Below are positions 37,068 through 47,810 of a stretch of DNA of 64,000 nucleotides, one piece after another (positions within the stretch are counted from its first letter, which is position 1; each line of letters starts with the position of its first letter). The DNA lies in assembly GCA_029204225.1 (NCBI GenBank), contig CM055098.1, forward strand, positions 20,745,097-20,809,096, written 5' to 3'. Made by a program: the position numbers and the translations under genes. Origin of the DNA: Diphasiastrum complanatum (taxonomy: Eukaryota > Streptophyta > Lycopodiopsida > Lycopodiales > Lycopodiaceae). Under the pieces are notes generated by a model. It was not told where the DNA came from and made no database searches. It saw nothing but the letters and a program-made list of their open reading frames with translations.

Positions 37068-38741
37068 GCTCCCTCTCAAAGTGGACAGTTGGATAAGCCC
37101 CAATCTTCTTCGTTGTTTCTTGAACAAAGCTTTACTGAGTGGCTTTGTAAAGATATCAGCTATCATTTCCTCTGTAGGTATGAAGACTGTCTTCAATATC
37201 TTCTTCTCGACTAAGTCTTAAATAACATGATACTTGATAGCTATATGCTTCGTAATTTTTGAATGAAATACATAATCTTTCATAAGATAGATTGCTGAAG
37301 TTTTATCCATTAACAAGACATAAGGTTTAGAAATAGTATCATCAAATCCTTTCAACATTTGCTTGATCCATATCAGCTCGTTTGCCATCTTGGCTGCTGG
37401 TACATACTCGGCTTCACAAAAAGATTGAGCTACTGTTGTTTGCTTCTTGCTTATCTAGAGTATGGCTGCACCAGATGCTAGAGTACAACCTCCTGAAATA
37501 CTTTTGCTATCATTCTTCATGGATGCCCAGCTTGCGTCACTGTAAGATTCGATCCGAAATCCAGCTTCCTTCGAATAACACAGTCCATAGTCTTTCGTTT
37601 CTTGGAGATATTGTACTACTCTCTTTGCTAACTTCCAATGCAACGACCCTGGGTTTTGATTAATTTGGCTCAGCCTGTATACTACAAATGCTATATCAGG
37701 TCTGATGTTTTCTGCAAGGTACAACAATGATCCAATCAACCTGCGATAGGGCGTATTGGCCATTCACTTCTCTTCCTCGAGAGTCTGCGAACAATCTGCC
37801 TTACTTAGTATTGTTCCAGGTATCATGGGAGTATGCACATCTTTGCATTCGAGCATATTGAAGTCTTCAATGATTTTTCGAGTGTACTTTTGTTGGTGAA
37901 GATACAACTTACCACCTTCAAAGTCTCTTTCGATTTGCAAGCCTAAATAAATTTTTGCTTCTCCTAGGTCAGCGATCTCAAATATTTCAAAAATGTCTCT
38001 TTTGACATCTGAAATTAATTTATCTTTTCTTGAGAAGATAACATAAACAACTAGAATGATTATTTCATTTTGGACATGCTTGATATAGACATTCGATTCG
38101 GTGAATAGAGGTTCGAAGCCTAAGGAACGTAGTGCTTCGTCCTTCTTTCTATACCATTGTCTGGTTGTTTGTTTCAAACCATAAATGCTTTTATTCATGT
38201 GACATCCGTATTTTGGATATTCTTGGCTTATAAAACCAAGTGGTTGGTCCATGAATAAGTCTTCTTCTAATTTTGCATGCAAGAAAGCAGTTTTCTCATC
38301 CACAATATGGATTTTGAGATCATGAACTACTGCATAAGTGAATAACAAGCAAATTGATGTGTGTTTAACTACTAGTGAGAAAGTATCAGTGTAGTCGATT
38401 CCATATTTCTGTGAAAAACCTTTCGCAACCAACCTTGTTTTGTATCTGATGTTTTCTCCATCAGGACCTGTTTTAATCTTGTAGATCCACTTGCATTTGA
38501 CTGGTCTTCTTCCATCAGGTATAGGTGCAAGTGTCCATAAATTGTTCTTATACATGAATGACATTTCATCCTCCATTGCTTGAATCCAGTGATCTTTATC
38601 TGGTCCATTAATAGCTTTCTCGAATGTTTGAGGTTCTTCTGTAGAACCACAAAATTCGATGGCTACATCTCTTGTTGTCTTATTTCGTTGTTGTGTCTCT
38701 AATTGAGTGAGTAGAGAGTGTCTACAACGAGTGGTGCACAT
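37068..38741 (-). pseudogene. Reverse transcriptase and RNase H of element M
   Basis: On the minus strand: RVT_2 start (KDHWIQAMEDEMSFMYKNNL, KCKWIYKIKTGPDGENIRYK, LVAKGFSQKYGIDY), DEKTAFLHAKLEEDLFMDQP, then a frame through LVVYVIFSRKD where YVDD should be, and LEEEK at a stop (37764). RNase H continues with YRRLIGSLLYLAENIRPDIA and SYSDASWASMKNDSKSISGG, and its tail to 37068 is interrupted by stops. The catalytic YVDD is altered to YVIF, so the RT is dead. Confidence 0.85.
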
Positions 38742-38912
38742 GTATTTATATTGTTACAGGACAGGTCCTTTGGCCTTTTACTTCTATAATAATAGATCTA
38801 ACCGTTACGACGGTTGATATACAAATAAATGCTCTGTTTTCAGGCTCGAATAATTTTTGTTCGCGAATTATTCGCGATAGTTTATCTCTTCGTCTAAGCT
38901 TCGTGTTTCGCG

Positions 38913-39286
38913 AATTGTTCGTGACACTTTGTCTCTTCGCGACATCTTCATGTTTCGTGAATTGTTTGTGACAGTTGACAGTTTTGAGCTTGAAGAAGAA
39001 TCAAGAATATTTCGCGAATTGTTCGCGACAGGTGACAGTTTCGCGACAGGCGAGGTTTGAACAAGAAACAAAATATTTCGCGACAAGAACTTGTTCGCGG
39101 ATCTTTCAAGTCACCACAAGAAATTTGTTTGCGAATCTTTTGAGTTACCACAAGAATATTTCACAAATCTTTCGAGGTTGAACACAAATAGAAATGTTTC
39201 GAGTTCGAGTTCGTTTATTATCCTTTGTCAATTAAACTGTGCACTTTGTTAGTAGAACCGAGATTTGTCTGATCAGGTGTTCTACA
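38913..39286 (-). repeat. 5' LTR of element M
   Basis: Repeats 36706-37067 with scattered differences, ending GGTGTTCTACA at 39286. The inner boundary is unclear; extra sequence at 38750-38912 is rich in TTCGCGAA palindromes and may also belong to the LTR. Confidence 0.75.
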
Positions 39287-40075
39287 TTCTGACCATCGCC
39301 CTCTCTTGGCGGATTGCATTGCTCATGTGGATAGTGGTTCTTTGTCTTTTCAGCTCCTGCTCATTGTTGCGCAGGAGCATCTCCCCTCTTGGAACGTGTG
39401 CACAAACAAACCCTCTCCAACATGCTCTCTGAGGCACCTTCGGCGTTGCATCGAGCTCTTTCTTGTGCGGGGGCTTGGTTGTTGGCTCGTCCTGTCATTC
39501 CATCCTTTCGGTTGTCTTTGGCCATCTTCCTTCGCTGTCCTTTTGGAAGTGAGCGCACAACTACTCATGATGTTGTCAGAGATGCAGCCGCCACTATGGC
39601 TAGAGATGGAGGATTCCATGTCCTAAGAGAGCAGTCTCATGTACTTCCTTCTACCGCGTCTTACTCTTCACGCAGGCGAGTTGACATTGTCCTCTCTCGG
39701 GATGGGCTTCGTACTTTGGTGGATGTTGTTGTTGTTGATCCCACGCGTGGTGACCACTGCCTCACTCTGCTTTCACACCAAGAGAGGCGACAGGAGAGGC
39801 ATCACAAGAGAAGGAAAAAAACTACTCCAACAGGCACCCTACTAATGCTTTCACCCCCCTAGCAATTCAGACATATTGCACCTTGCATCGACGCTCTGAG
39901 GAATTTCTTCGCATGTGTTTCCATCGGGCAACAGAGTGTCAAGAAATTCCAGGTTCTATTCTCTGAGCTTCTTTCAAACAACGCATTTCCATTGCCTTGC
40001 AACGTGCTTAGGCCTTGTCAATCTTACAACAGGCAACGGTGGCTGGGTTTGCTACATCTCATCTCCCTTCATTAG
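39287..40075 (+). pseudogene. Non-LTR retroelement J, C-terminal nuclease-like part
   Basis: Third piece. The frame continues from the second piece as SDHRPLLADCIAHVDSGSLS, then after a shift SSRRRVDIVLSRDGLRTLVD followed by VVVVDPT. The R-x-D ... x12 ... D-V-x-V layout resembles the restriction-like endonuclease at the C-terminus of R2-type elements. The end reads NAFTPLAIQTY and LHRRSEEFLRMCFHRATE. A possible 3' tail (AATAAATG) is at about 40295. Confidence 0.6.
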
Positions 40076-40648
40076 CCGACTCACCACCTCTTCACTTTTC
40101 TGATCTATTGAATTCAATAGGTAGAGTTCCGCTGACATCATCATAATTTTTGCACCTTCTTTTCAAAGTCGAAATCTAAACTAATCCTAGTTGTAGTGTA
40201 AGCTTCGCTCTTGTTTGAGCTCACGTTTTGTTAAACTTTTTTTTGGAGACGTATATTTTTCTCATCAGTGTATTTATTAAACTTTTTTATTATAAATAAA
40301 TGCACCATGCTGTTCCTTCTTGTTAAAATAAGTTCCCTAGTAGTTCAAATATTTGATAAAAAGCTTTCCCTCGGGGCCAGAGCCATAAATAAACCTCACA
40401 CGAGCAAATGCTTTTCGCTACTTTTCGTCTCATCGTTGGATTTGACCACGAACGCTCAGATTCCTCCACGTTTTCAAGATTAACCCTTGAAAAGAGTTCA
40501 CGTGGCAAGAATCCAACTGATAAAGCCACATCTCTCGTCTCTTTCTCTCGTTCTCATTCGCGATCCATTTCATCGATACTTTGCTTTTGCTGGTCTCTGC
40601 TCTCCCTCCGATCCATCAATCCAGAGTTCTTCCTCCTCTCTCTTTTCC

Positions 40649-43363
40649 ATGAGCACGTTGATTCGATCCTACAAGCTCTGCAGTAATGCTCGCGCTGCTT
40701 CCAGATTGATCTCATCATCATGTAATAATCATAATAATAACAGGGGCAACGCTGTGAATCGTATATTTGGTATGCAGGTGAAGGTTTGTGAGCCATGGTC
40801 GAGAGCAGGGTGGAGGCTAGGGTTTTCCCGGGGCGCCAAATATGCCACTGGATACTCTGCCGTTGCTCGCAAGAGTTTGGATTCAATCATGAAACTCGAT
40901 AGCGTGAAGCACGCATCGCCGGAAGAGATCGCCTCTATCTGGAACGAGGCACGTTTTTCAATGCAGTTAATTTCTGATTCAATGAAGTTAATATTTCGAT
41001 TCACGGAGTTGTGTTTCGATTCAGTATTAGATGAAGATAATGCCGTTGATTGTGCAAGTAATGTCTGGTGAGTCGAATATTTTTCTTTATTGCTTTTGCA
41101 ACTGCTTTTTATTACTTCCAAACTCGATATCAAATATTAGAAACAAATAGCCTGTTTCAACTATTAAAAGTATCAGGATTCGACATGTGATCCAATGTAC
41201 AGCTAGTCTTGGAAAAACAGTGAAGCCAAGAAAAGATTTGACTTCTCTTGTGGTCAGGAGAATAGGCCATTCAAGAACCTTGCGGACTTTATTAGGGTCA
41301 ATTTCCAACCCACCGTCCGAAATAATGTGACCGAGATAAACTAGTCTGGTTTGAAAGAACTCACATTTGGATCCCTTGGCGTAGAGTTTGTCCTGTCTTA
41401 GTTTCAACCAAAGTTGCAGGCCACGTTCTGGATCGCGTTCCGGATCGCCTTTCGGGATTTCCCGTTAGGGTTTCCCGGAACGTTTTTTTTAAGCATTTTT
41501 TTAAAATTTCAAGTTTGCCATCAATTATCAAGAGCAGTTACTGATCCTAAGCTGTTGAAGCCCTACTTTTTTGTGTCATTTGCATCCTACGTAGAGACTT
41601 TTTCTCACATAATTTATCCAAAGGAATACAAGGCAACAGCTATATTGTTGGAGGGCACAGTACCTGTTTAAGAAGCTTTGCTTTTGACATTTAAACAACA
41701 GTAGCTATATTTTTGGCAGTTAAAAAATCAGGAATGAGTAGGTTCCTGGCGTGCCACCGAGTCTGTACTTGTATCGTTCTGTCAGAAGCATGATCATAGA
41801 TCACCACCTTATAGAACTATTTTGCTGTTTAGCTTTATGCTTAAGGTTGAGAATGGTGTTAGAGACGTCCTAAATTTTAAATGCGTTCCGGGACAGCGTT
41901 TTTGGTCCCGTAACGTTCGCGATCCGGAACGCTCGATCCGGATCGAGATCCTTCCGGATCGTGATCCGCTGCAACACAAACTTTCAAGACAGTCCTGAGG
42001 TGAGGTACATTTCTGAACAGTTGCAAGCAGCCCGATTCGAATCGGCTGGAAACTTTGGGTTTGTCCATGAAATGGGCTCTACCATCCTGAAAGGTAGCCC
42101 ACTTGCTTTTTGAAAAGCTTTCCTACGTTCCTCAACGGTCCATGATTTGGTCTCCTTTGTATGTTGCTCTAATTTGCTCTCAAGATCTTGGAGTTGTTTG
42201 GGTGTGTCTTCTGTCAAAGGTGGTAGGTAGTTCTTCAAGTTCTCAGAGCTCCTATTCTGAATTCAATCTTGCATTTGCTTCTGCAATGGTTCCACTATTA
42301 GGCTAAATTTGATAAGCAATGGGCTAGTTACGAGAGAGTACATATCGCCAATTTCTTCCATCATTTCAATCTTGGGAACAATTCAGCCATCTTGAGTAGT
42401 TTCTGGCAGGAAAAACAGGCGAGTGGAATGAAAAACCAGGAAATAGCGATGAAGTTCAGGCTCCATCCGACTTTTCTTCAAGCATCCACACTATTTTGAG
42501 TGAATCTGGGTAACAACCTCCTGAATAGCTCAAGATTGGGGTAGCAATGGGCTACATCAACAATTTATTGGCAGCAATATCGTTGGAGATGGAGCACTGG
42601 GAGGGTAGTTATTGATTCTGGAGAAAATTGAAGGCACAAAGTAGTTGCAGGTTCTAAAGGCAAGAAAACTTGGCTCTTACCACTATCTAGCAAGGGTGGT
42701 TCGACGGCCCCGGCCCCTCTTTCCAAGTTTGATGACCAGTCCCCAGTGACTAGTTGAATGGCTCTTTCCCAGGTGCGATGGTAGCACCTTTCCGTACATT
42801 CGATGGCTAGGTGTGATGATAAAATGGATTTCTGCTGGAGACAGTAGATGTGATGGCTTTCACTAGGTGGCAGATAGGATGACAACTTCCCCAGGTATGC
42901 AGTTAGTATGATGGCAGCCATACCTGTTCCCAAGTGCCAGTGTTTCAAACCAAAAGAAATATTTGAAACGGACGTTCAAAACATTTCTTGGGAATGAAAT
43001 GTTTTTGAGGGGTGCCCTGTGTGAAGGAGATTCAGCGTTCTTGTGACTCGTGAGAGGGAGATCCATCGTGAAACGTGAGGGAGATTGATGCTAGGACAAC
43101 AATGTGCCCATTGCCTAACGACTCACGAGGCTGAAGCCTTGAGAGCTCTTAATGAATCATGATTCACGAGGCTGAGCTGCCGCCTGTAGCCTGCAAACCT
43201 GCTGAACTTTGCTCGATTCTTATTTCTTACAAGGCTTGCTGCAAATGGGAGGTCTGGTATGATGGTAAGAGTAGCACTGGTTCGTCAGGTGCAATGGCAG
43301 CAGAAACACTCGTTCTTTAGGTGCGATGGCAGGGGACAGATCTCTCAGGTACGATGGAAGCAC

Positions 43364-43409
<46 letters not shown>

Positions 43410-44775
43410 TTAATGTCTTTTCAGGCCAAAAGCATATAAGACGAGAGAAGTACATCCAAGTATGATGGAAAGCTAGACGGATCAATGCCGTCGAAACAAA
43501 TTACTGCATTATCTAAAGTACTAGAACATAAGAAAATGACAACTAAGAAGAGAGAGAGAGAGAGATCAAATGGACAACTCTTCATTTCTCTAAACTCTGC
43601 TGTAACTCAGTTGAAACTACACTCTCAATATTAGCTTTATGCTTGGTTTCAACAAAATGAATATAACCATCTCTGTAGATCATTCGTTTGCTTGTATCCT
43701 TCGCTTCTTGAAGGGCCTTTTTCCGTTCCACAACTTGTACATATGTAAAATTTTCATCTAGAAAGATATTAGTATCCTTTAGTTTAGACTGGCGTTGTAG
43801 CACCTCTCGCCTAGACTCCAATGAAGTAAAGCGTAAGACAAGACTGTTGACGTCTTTCTTGGTTCGCCAAGCTGTATCCAAACCATTGCTATGATGCTGG
43901 AGGTTTTCATCCAGAAACTTTTTGGCTTCTCCAAGAGCATCCTGAGAGTTAGGGATGCCTTGTACACGGACATTGAGGGCCTTTTGCTCTTGCAACCGGC
44001 TCTCAGTGAAAGTGGCAGAGATGAAAGAGACTGGGGCACTCGATTTACCTGGACCTTTAAGGATGTCTGCCCATGAATCCTCCTTATGGTGTCACTTTCG
44101 TGGATAGTTTCAATTTGTTTTGGTGTTGGTGTTGGTATTGGTATTGGTATTCTTTAGCCTCAGTGACATCTTTCTTAACATCAGCTATGGAAGATTTGAG
44201 TCGGTGCATATGTGAAAGGAACTGCTGGATGATCTTTTGCTGGGCATTGATCATCGTCTTCTGATATTCCACTATGTTGTATAGCTTGTTGGTGTCTTCA
44301 CATAGCAGGGGGATTAGATGAGTCAGATCTTTTGTTGGAGTGGATACAAACATCTGTAGAGGGCTAAGGGAAGAGCAAGGTTGGGCTCATTATTATTAGT
44401 AGAGAAAGAAAGAGGTAGGGATGGCGTGAGGCAGATCAGATCTAGACACTGGAGTCGGGGTGGGTGGAGATGCAGAACTCATTGAGGCTGAATTGATGGA
44501 GTCCTGAGAAGATGGTACGGTTGGAGGTGCTACTTGCGAAACTGCAAGCGAGCAGGGAGTGGAGCTCCCCCTATTACCTCCCTGCTTATTCTTAGCCATG
44601 AGTAACTTCCGCAATTTGAGCAGGGATGGATGGATGGATGGATTCAGTTCTTCTATGAAGGCTGGAGTAGTAGAACTGCTCAGCGATAGGGTTCTGATGC
44701 AACTGGAGGGCAGTATTAGAACTGATCCTTGATTAAGATCGCAGCTTCATGCAGGGTAGGTTGGAGCAGGCGCAT

Positions 44776-44832
<57 letters not shown>

Positions 44833-47117
44833 CAAAACATCATGTAGAGCATGTAACAAACAAGTACATAGTAAAATATGTCAATTTCCATAAGAATGAT
44901 GATGTAAACTAGTTGATTTGAGGCTCTGTTTATTTGTTTTGAGACCTTAACTTTGACTTGATTGGCCAACATCTCCAAAAGCTTCTCTTCAGGTCACTCA
45001 ACTATGTAGAGCCTATTTCATGTACGTGAAGGACCTAGGTGTCTAGATGGTATTTATTAAGTGGTAGGACCCTACCGGGCCAAGTACCAAATCCTAGCTC
45101 ATAAATTGCATGTCAAGGGCCCAAATTATTTTATGGTCCTAATCCCTGGCCTATAACTAAAACTATCTCTGGCATTCACATACAGATGGTAATGGAGGGG
45201 CATGTGTCGCCACTGTTGTAACCATGTCGATGCAACACTAGTGTGAAGAGACAGCCACTTCAGTATAGCAGACTTTTAACAAATGGCAAATACTCCTATG
45301 CCAGAGTGACGGAGGCAAAAGAGATTTATTGAATTGAGGAAATTTTTTGTAGAAAGTATGGGCCACCATTGCTGTGATTTTGCTACAGATTTGTAGTCCG
45401 AAAACTTGGGAGTCTTTGCAGTTTCAAGTACTACAAAAGTATTGTTGTGTTAACTTGAGGAATTTTCTACTAATGCATTATTTTCAAGAGACCTTGCTTG
45501 GAAAACCTTCTTCCAGATTGACATCAGATGTAGTATGTACTACGTATTTGAGAGTCTATGTGTATTTGAGTTCCACAGATTCTAAATACCATGTATCTGA
45601 TAACTAGGAGACTTGAATGTAAGGCTTTGGTCATTTCATTTCCATGTTGTTTGTCTGTGATACAGTACCATATAGGGAGGGGACATATCAGTGCAGTGAT
45701 GAGCAGCCAGCTTTTCAAAGCTTTACAACAAAGAGCAAGTGATTGGTATTGCTTCTATTGTAATTTGCAATCTATTGATTTAACAGAGGAATGGGACAAC
45801 AATCAAGAATAGTTTTGTTGCATAATTTTGCTTTTGGTTCTTAGCTCCTTTTTATTGTTTGCAGTCCATTATTTGTTATACCTTTATGGCGAGGGGAAGG
45901 TTTTGTGTCAATACTGCTACAAGGTGTGTTTCTAAGCACTGATGGAAAGCATGCCAACATCCAGCGTACAAAGACAACATAACATATAATGGCAATGTTG
46001 TTGAGCACATTCTGGGCCTAAGTTCTATTGTCTGTATTCAACCAAAGGCCCTTGATCAGTATTAGAAATCTTAGCCTAGTCCTTCTATCCTGCATTCAGT
46101 TTCATCTTGATGGCTTTTCTGATAATATGGGAAAAAATTCGATCTTGTTGAGCATTAAGATACTGCGACTTTATGATACCTTTGCTCCAGCACAGATGCC
46201 ACATTTACTTTTTACGAGTCTTGAGGATTACAAAGCCAGAGGAACTCAAGCATCCCCCTACTTCACTGTAACTCATTATGAGGAGCTTGCTGATACCAAA
46301 GGTTTAATTTTAGTTCGTGGCGACGTTGTCTTTACAAGTAAACTCAGTGACATGGAGGTAATTCTGTGCACTTTGTAGTTTTGATTGATTGTTTGCTCTT
46401 CTTATTAGCAGTTTTGCTTGCTATATTTATACAGTTGGGTAATAGCTGACTCACAGATACGATTTGTTTTTTGGAAAATTAGTCAGGAAGAAGGGGTGTA
46501 CCATTTTAAGCACATTCATCTGAGCTCTGAGCTCCCAATGATCTAGATAAAAGGTGCAGTCCACCTATGGGGCCCAAATATCCACAGACCTTAAATGATA
46601 CTGGACACCCCCAGAAGAAGTGTAAATGGCTTAAAAAGCTTTCTTGATTTTACTGTGAGGGGCGGTAAACATCTGTCAATGCATTTATTTATCGATAATC
46701 AGGAGCCACGGGAGCTTCATTCATATAGCAAATACTGAATAAAACTTTATGAATGAAGGTTCATATAGTCTAAGCTTGTATTTCATTCAGTATAAAGTTG
46801 TAATATTAGTTCTGTAAGCTACGTTTGCTCATTTGCATTTATTTATCGATAATCAGGAGTCATGGGAGCTTCATTCATATAGCAAATACTTTATGAATGA
46901 AGGTTCATATAGTCTAAGCTTGTATTTCATTCAGTATAAAGTTGTAATAGTAGTTTTGTAAGCTACGTTTGCTCATTTGCAGGCCAAGAAGCTCCTGGAG
47001 ATTGCACACTCCTTGTATTTAAACGATTCTCGGTTTAGGCTGGTCAGAGAATTCAACAAGCATAGTGAAGACTTTGATTTTAACGAGGTTTTTAAAGAGC
47101 TTGGAAGTACTTCTTAG
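40649..47117 (+). CDS. ATP11: Mitochondrial F1-ATPase assembly factor ATP11 (ATPAF1)
   Basis: Nuclear gene for the chaperone that binds the F1 beta subunit during ATP synthase assembly in the mitochondrial matrix. Five exons fit phase exactly: 40649-40948, 45666-45745, 45865-45923, 46191-46357, 46983-47117; 741 bases, 246 residues. Exon 1 encodes an Arg/Ser-rich transit peptide (MSTLIRSYKLCSNARAASRL) and KSLDSIMKLDSVKHASPEEI. Later exons give YHIGRGHISAVMSSQLFKAL, CPLFVIPLWRGEGFVSILLQ, LLFTSLEDYKARGTQASPYF, THYEELADTKGLILVRGDVV and FDFNEVFKELGSTS. Intron 1 (4717 bases) starts with GC (GAG|GCACGT) and ends CAG; the others are GT-AG. An in-frame ATG at 40487 would add 54 residues, but the inner ATG starts a better transit peptide. 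Intron 1 is packed with transposon remnants. Confidence 0.9.
41087..41416 (-). pseudogene. Ty3/gypsy reverse transcriptase remnant in ATP11 intron 1
   Basis: Minus-strand frame KLYAKGSKCEFFQTRLVYLG, HIISDGGLEIDPNKV, then WPILLTTREVKSFLGFT: the end of the palm and the thumb of a Ty3/gypsy RT. It breaks down after FLGFT and is cut on the other side by the inverted-repeat element at 41417. This is the only gypsy-type sequence recognised in the window. Confidence 0.8.
41417..41976. mobile_element. Inverted-repeat (fold-back/MITE-like) element
   Basis: Left arm starts GTTGCAGGCC and has GGATCGCGTTCCGGATCGCC, CCCGGAACG and AAAATTT. The right arm, reversed, starts GTTGCAGCGG and has the same series (GATCCGG, GCGTTCCGGATCGCGAACG, CCCGGAACGC, AAAATTT). 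Arms are about 90 bases and imperfect, around a 380-base centre. No transposase is inside; a short frame at 41510-41671 has no recognised family. Confidence 0.55.
41984..42238 (-). other. Unidentified open frame in ATP11 intron 1
   Basis: 84 residues, beginning MKNYLPPLTEDTPKQLQDLE with KASGLPFRMVEPISW further on. It could be part of a retroelement gag, since gypsy RT sequence lies next to it on the same strand, but no motif supports that. Confidence 0.3.
43364..43405. repeat. (GA)n microsatellite in ATP11 intron 1
   Basis: About 42 bases of GA. A shorter GA run of about 16 bases lies at 43551-43566. Confidence 0.95.
43582..44614 (-). pseudogene. LINE ORF1-like gene in ATP11 intron 1
   Basis: Minus-strand pieces in order: a Ser/Pro-rich leader (44614-44396, MRKLLMAKNKQGGNRGSSTP), a coiled-coil-like helix with Gln/His runs (44353-44084, KLYNIVEYQKTMINAQQKII), then a 137-residue domain (43995-43582, NVRVQGIPNSQDALGEAKKF, LVLRFTSLESRREVLQ, TNIFLDENFTYVQVVERKKA). 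The order leader, coiled coil, then an RNA-binding-like domain with a basic tail resembles L1-type ORF1 proteins. Stops between pieces show decay. Family assignment is by layout, not by strong motif. Confidence 0.45.
44777..44830. repeat. (AG)n microsatellite in ATP11 intron 1
   Basis: 54 bases of AG. Confidence 0.95.
46681..46982 (+). repeat. Tandem duplication at the 3' end of ATP11 intron 4
   Basis: Two copies of a ~150-base unit (46681-46834 and 46835-46982), each running from GCATTTATTTATCGATAATC to GTTTGCTCATTTGCA. The second copy ends exactly at the splice acceptor (TTTGCAG|GCC). In the first copy the same place reads TTTGCAT, which lacks the AG and so cannot splice. Confidence 0.9.
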
Positions 47118-47152
47118 GGGACTTCAAGCCAAACTTTCTCTAATTTTTTTCC

Positions 47153-47158
47153 AATAAA
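47153..47158 (+). terminator. Candidate poly(A) signal of ATP11
   Basis: AATAAA lies 36 bases after the stop codon. A second AATAAA is at 47277-47282. Either could serve. Confidence 0.5.
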
Positions 47159-47810
47159 GTGATGTGGCTGATGGACTTTATTACACCTCTCGGTGGTTAT
47201 ATGCTACTTCTGGGGTTATGTTCTGACTATTTTCATTTTCCAATATACAGAAAATAGATGTATGCTTGCGAGGACAAATAAAGTTGTATAAATCTACTCA
47301 TCTTGTTCTCTTAGCTCTTTTAGCATCTACTTAGCATTCTTGCAATCCCAAACTGGTCACTGAAAAGCTGGTTCCTGGTATAAGTCAAAAAGCTTTCAGT
47401 TCCATGTGGTAGTTGTTTAAATAGAAATATAAATTGACCCCGCTTTCAATGACCTGAAGAAATACTTATTAATGTTTTGTTGTTCACTTATAAATTTAGC
47501 ATAATCTAATATCTAATACTCGTTTCTTATTGTAATTATTGAATTCATAGCAATGGCAAATAGTGATGCTGCTATGAAGAAAGTTTGGGACCTTCATCTC
47601 CATGTAATACAGTAGCATCCCATAAACTTCATATTAATACATAGTTGGCACCTATCTTAACAAGTTTAACTTCATACTCCAACAGCTGTAATTTGCACCA
47701 GGCTGCAAGAAAATATTTCATGTAGCGACAATGTAACAAACCATTTGTACCCTTTTTCTAAACAAACAGAGGTCGCTGCAAGCAAGAGATTGAATGTCCC
47801 CTATGCACTT

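Larger units (their letters stand above)
36648..39286 (-). mobile_element. Copia deletion derivative M
   Basis: A 2639-base insert flanked by the 5-base duplication TTCTG (36643-36647 and 39287-39291). LTR-like ends of about 370-420 bases share the same sequence; minus-strand coding between them starts in the reverse transcriptase. Gag, protease and integrase are missing. The host element's reading frame continues directly across the two flanks, which confirms the insertion. Confidence 0.85.

Noticed and set aside
40487-40648. Upstream in-frame ATG for ATP11
   Set aside because: The extension has no mitochondrial-targeting character, whereas the ATG at 40649 opens a clear transit peptide. 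It remains possible as an alternative start.
45374-45607. Open frame in ATP11 intron 1
   Set aside because: No family motif; it lies just upstream of exon 2 and is simply intron sequence.
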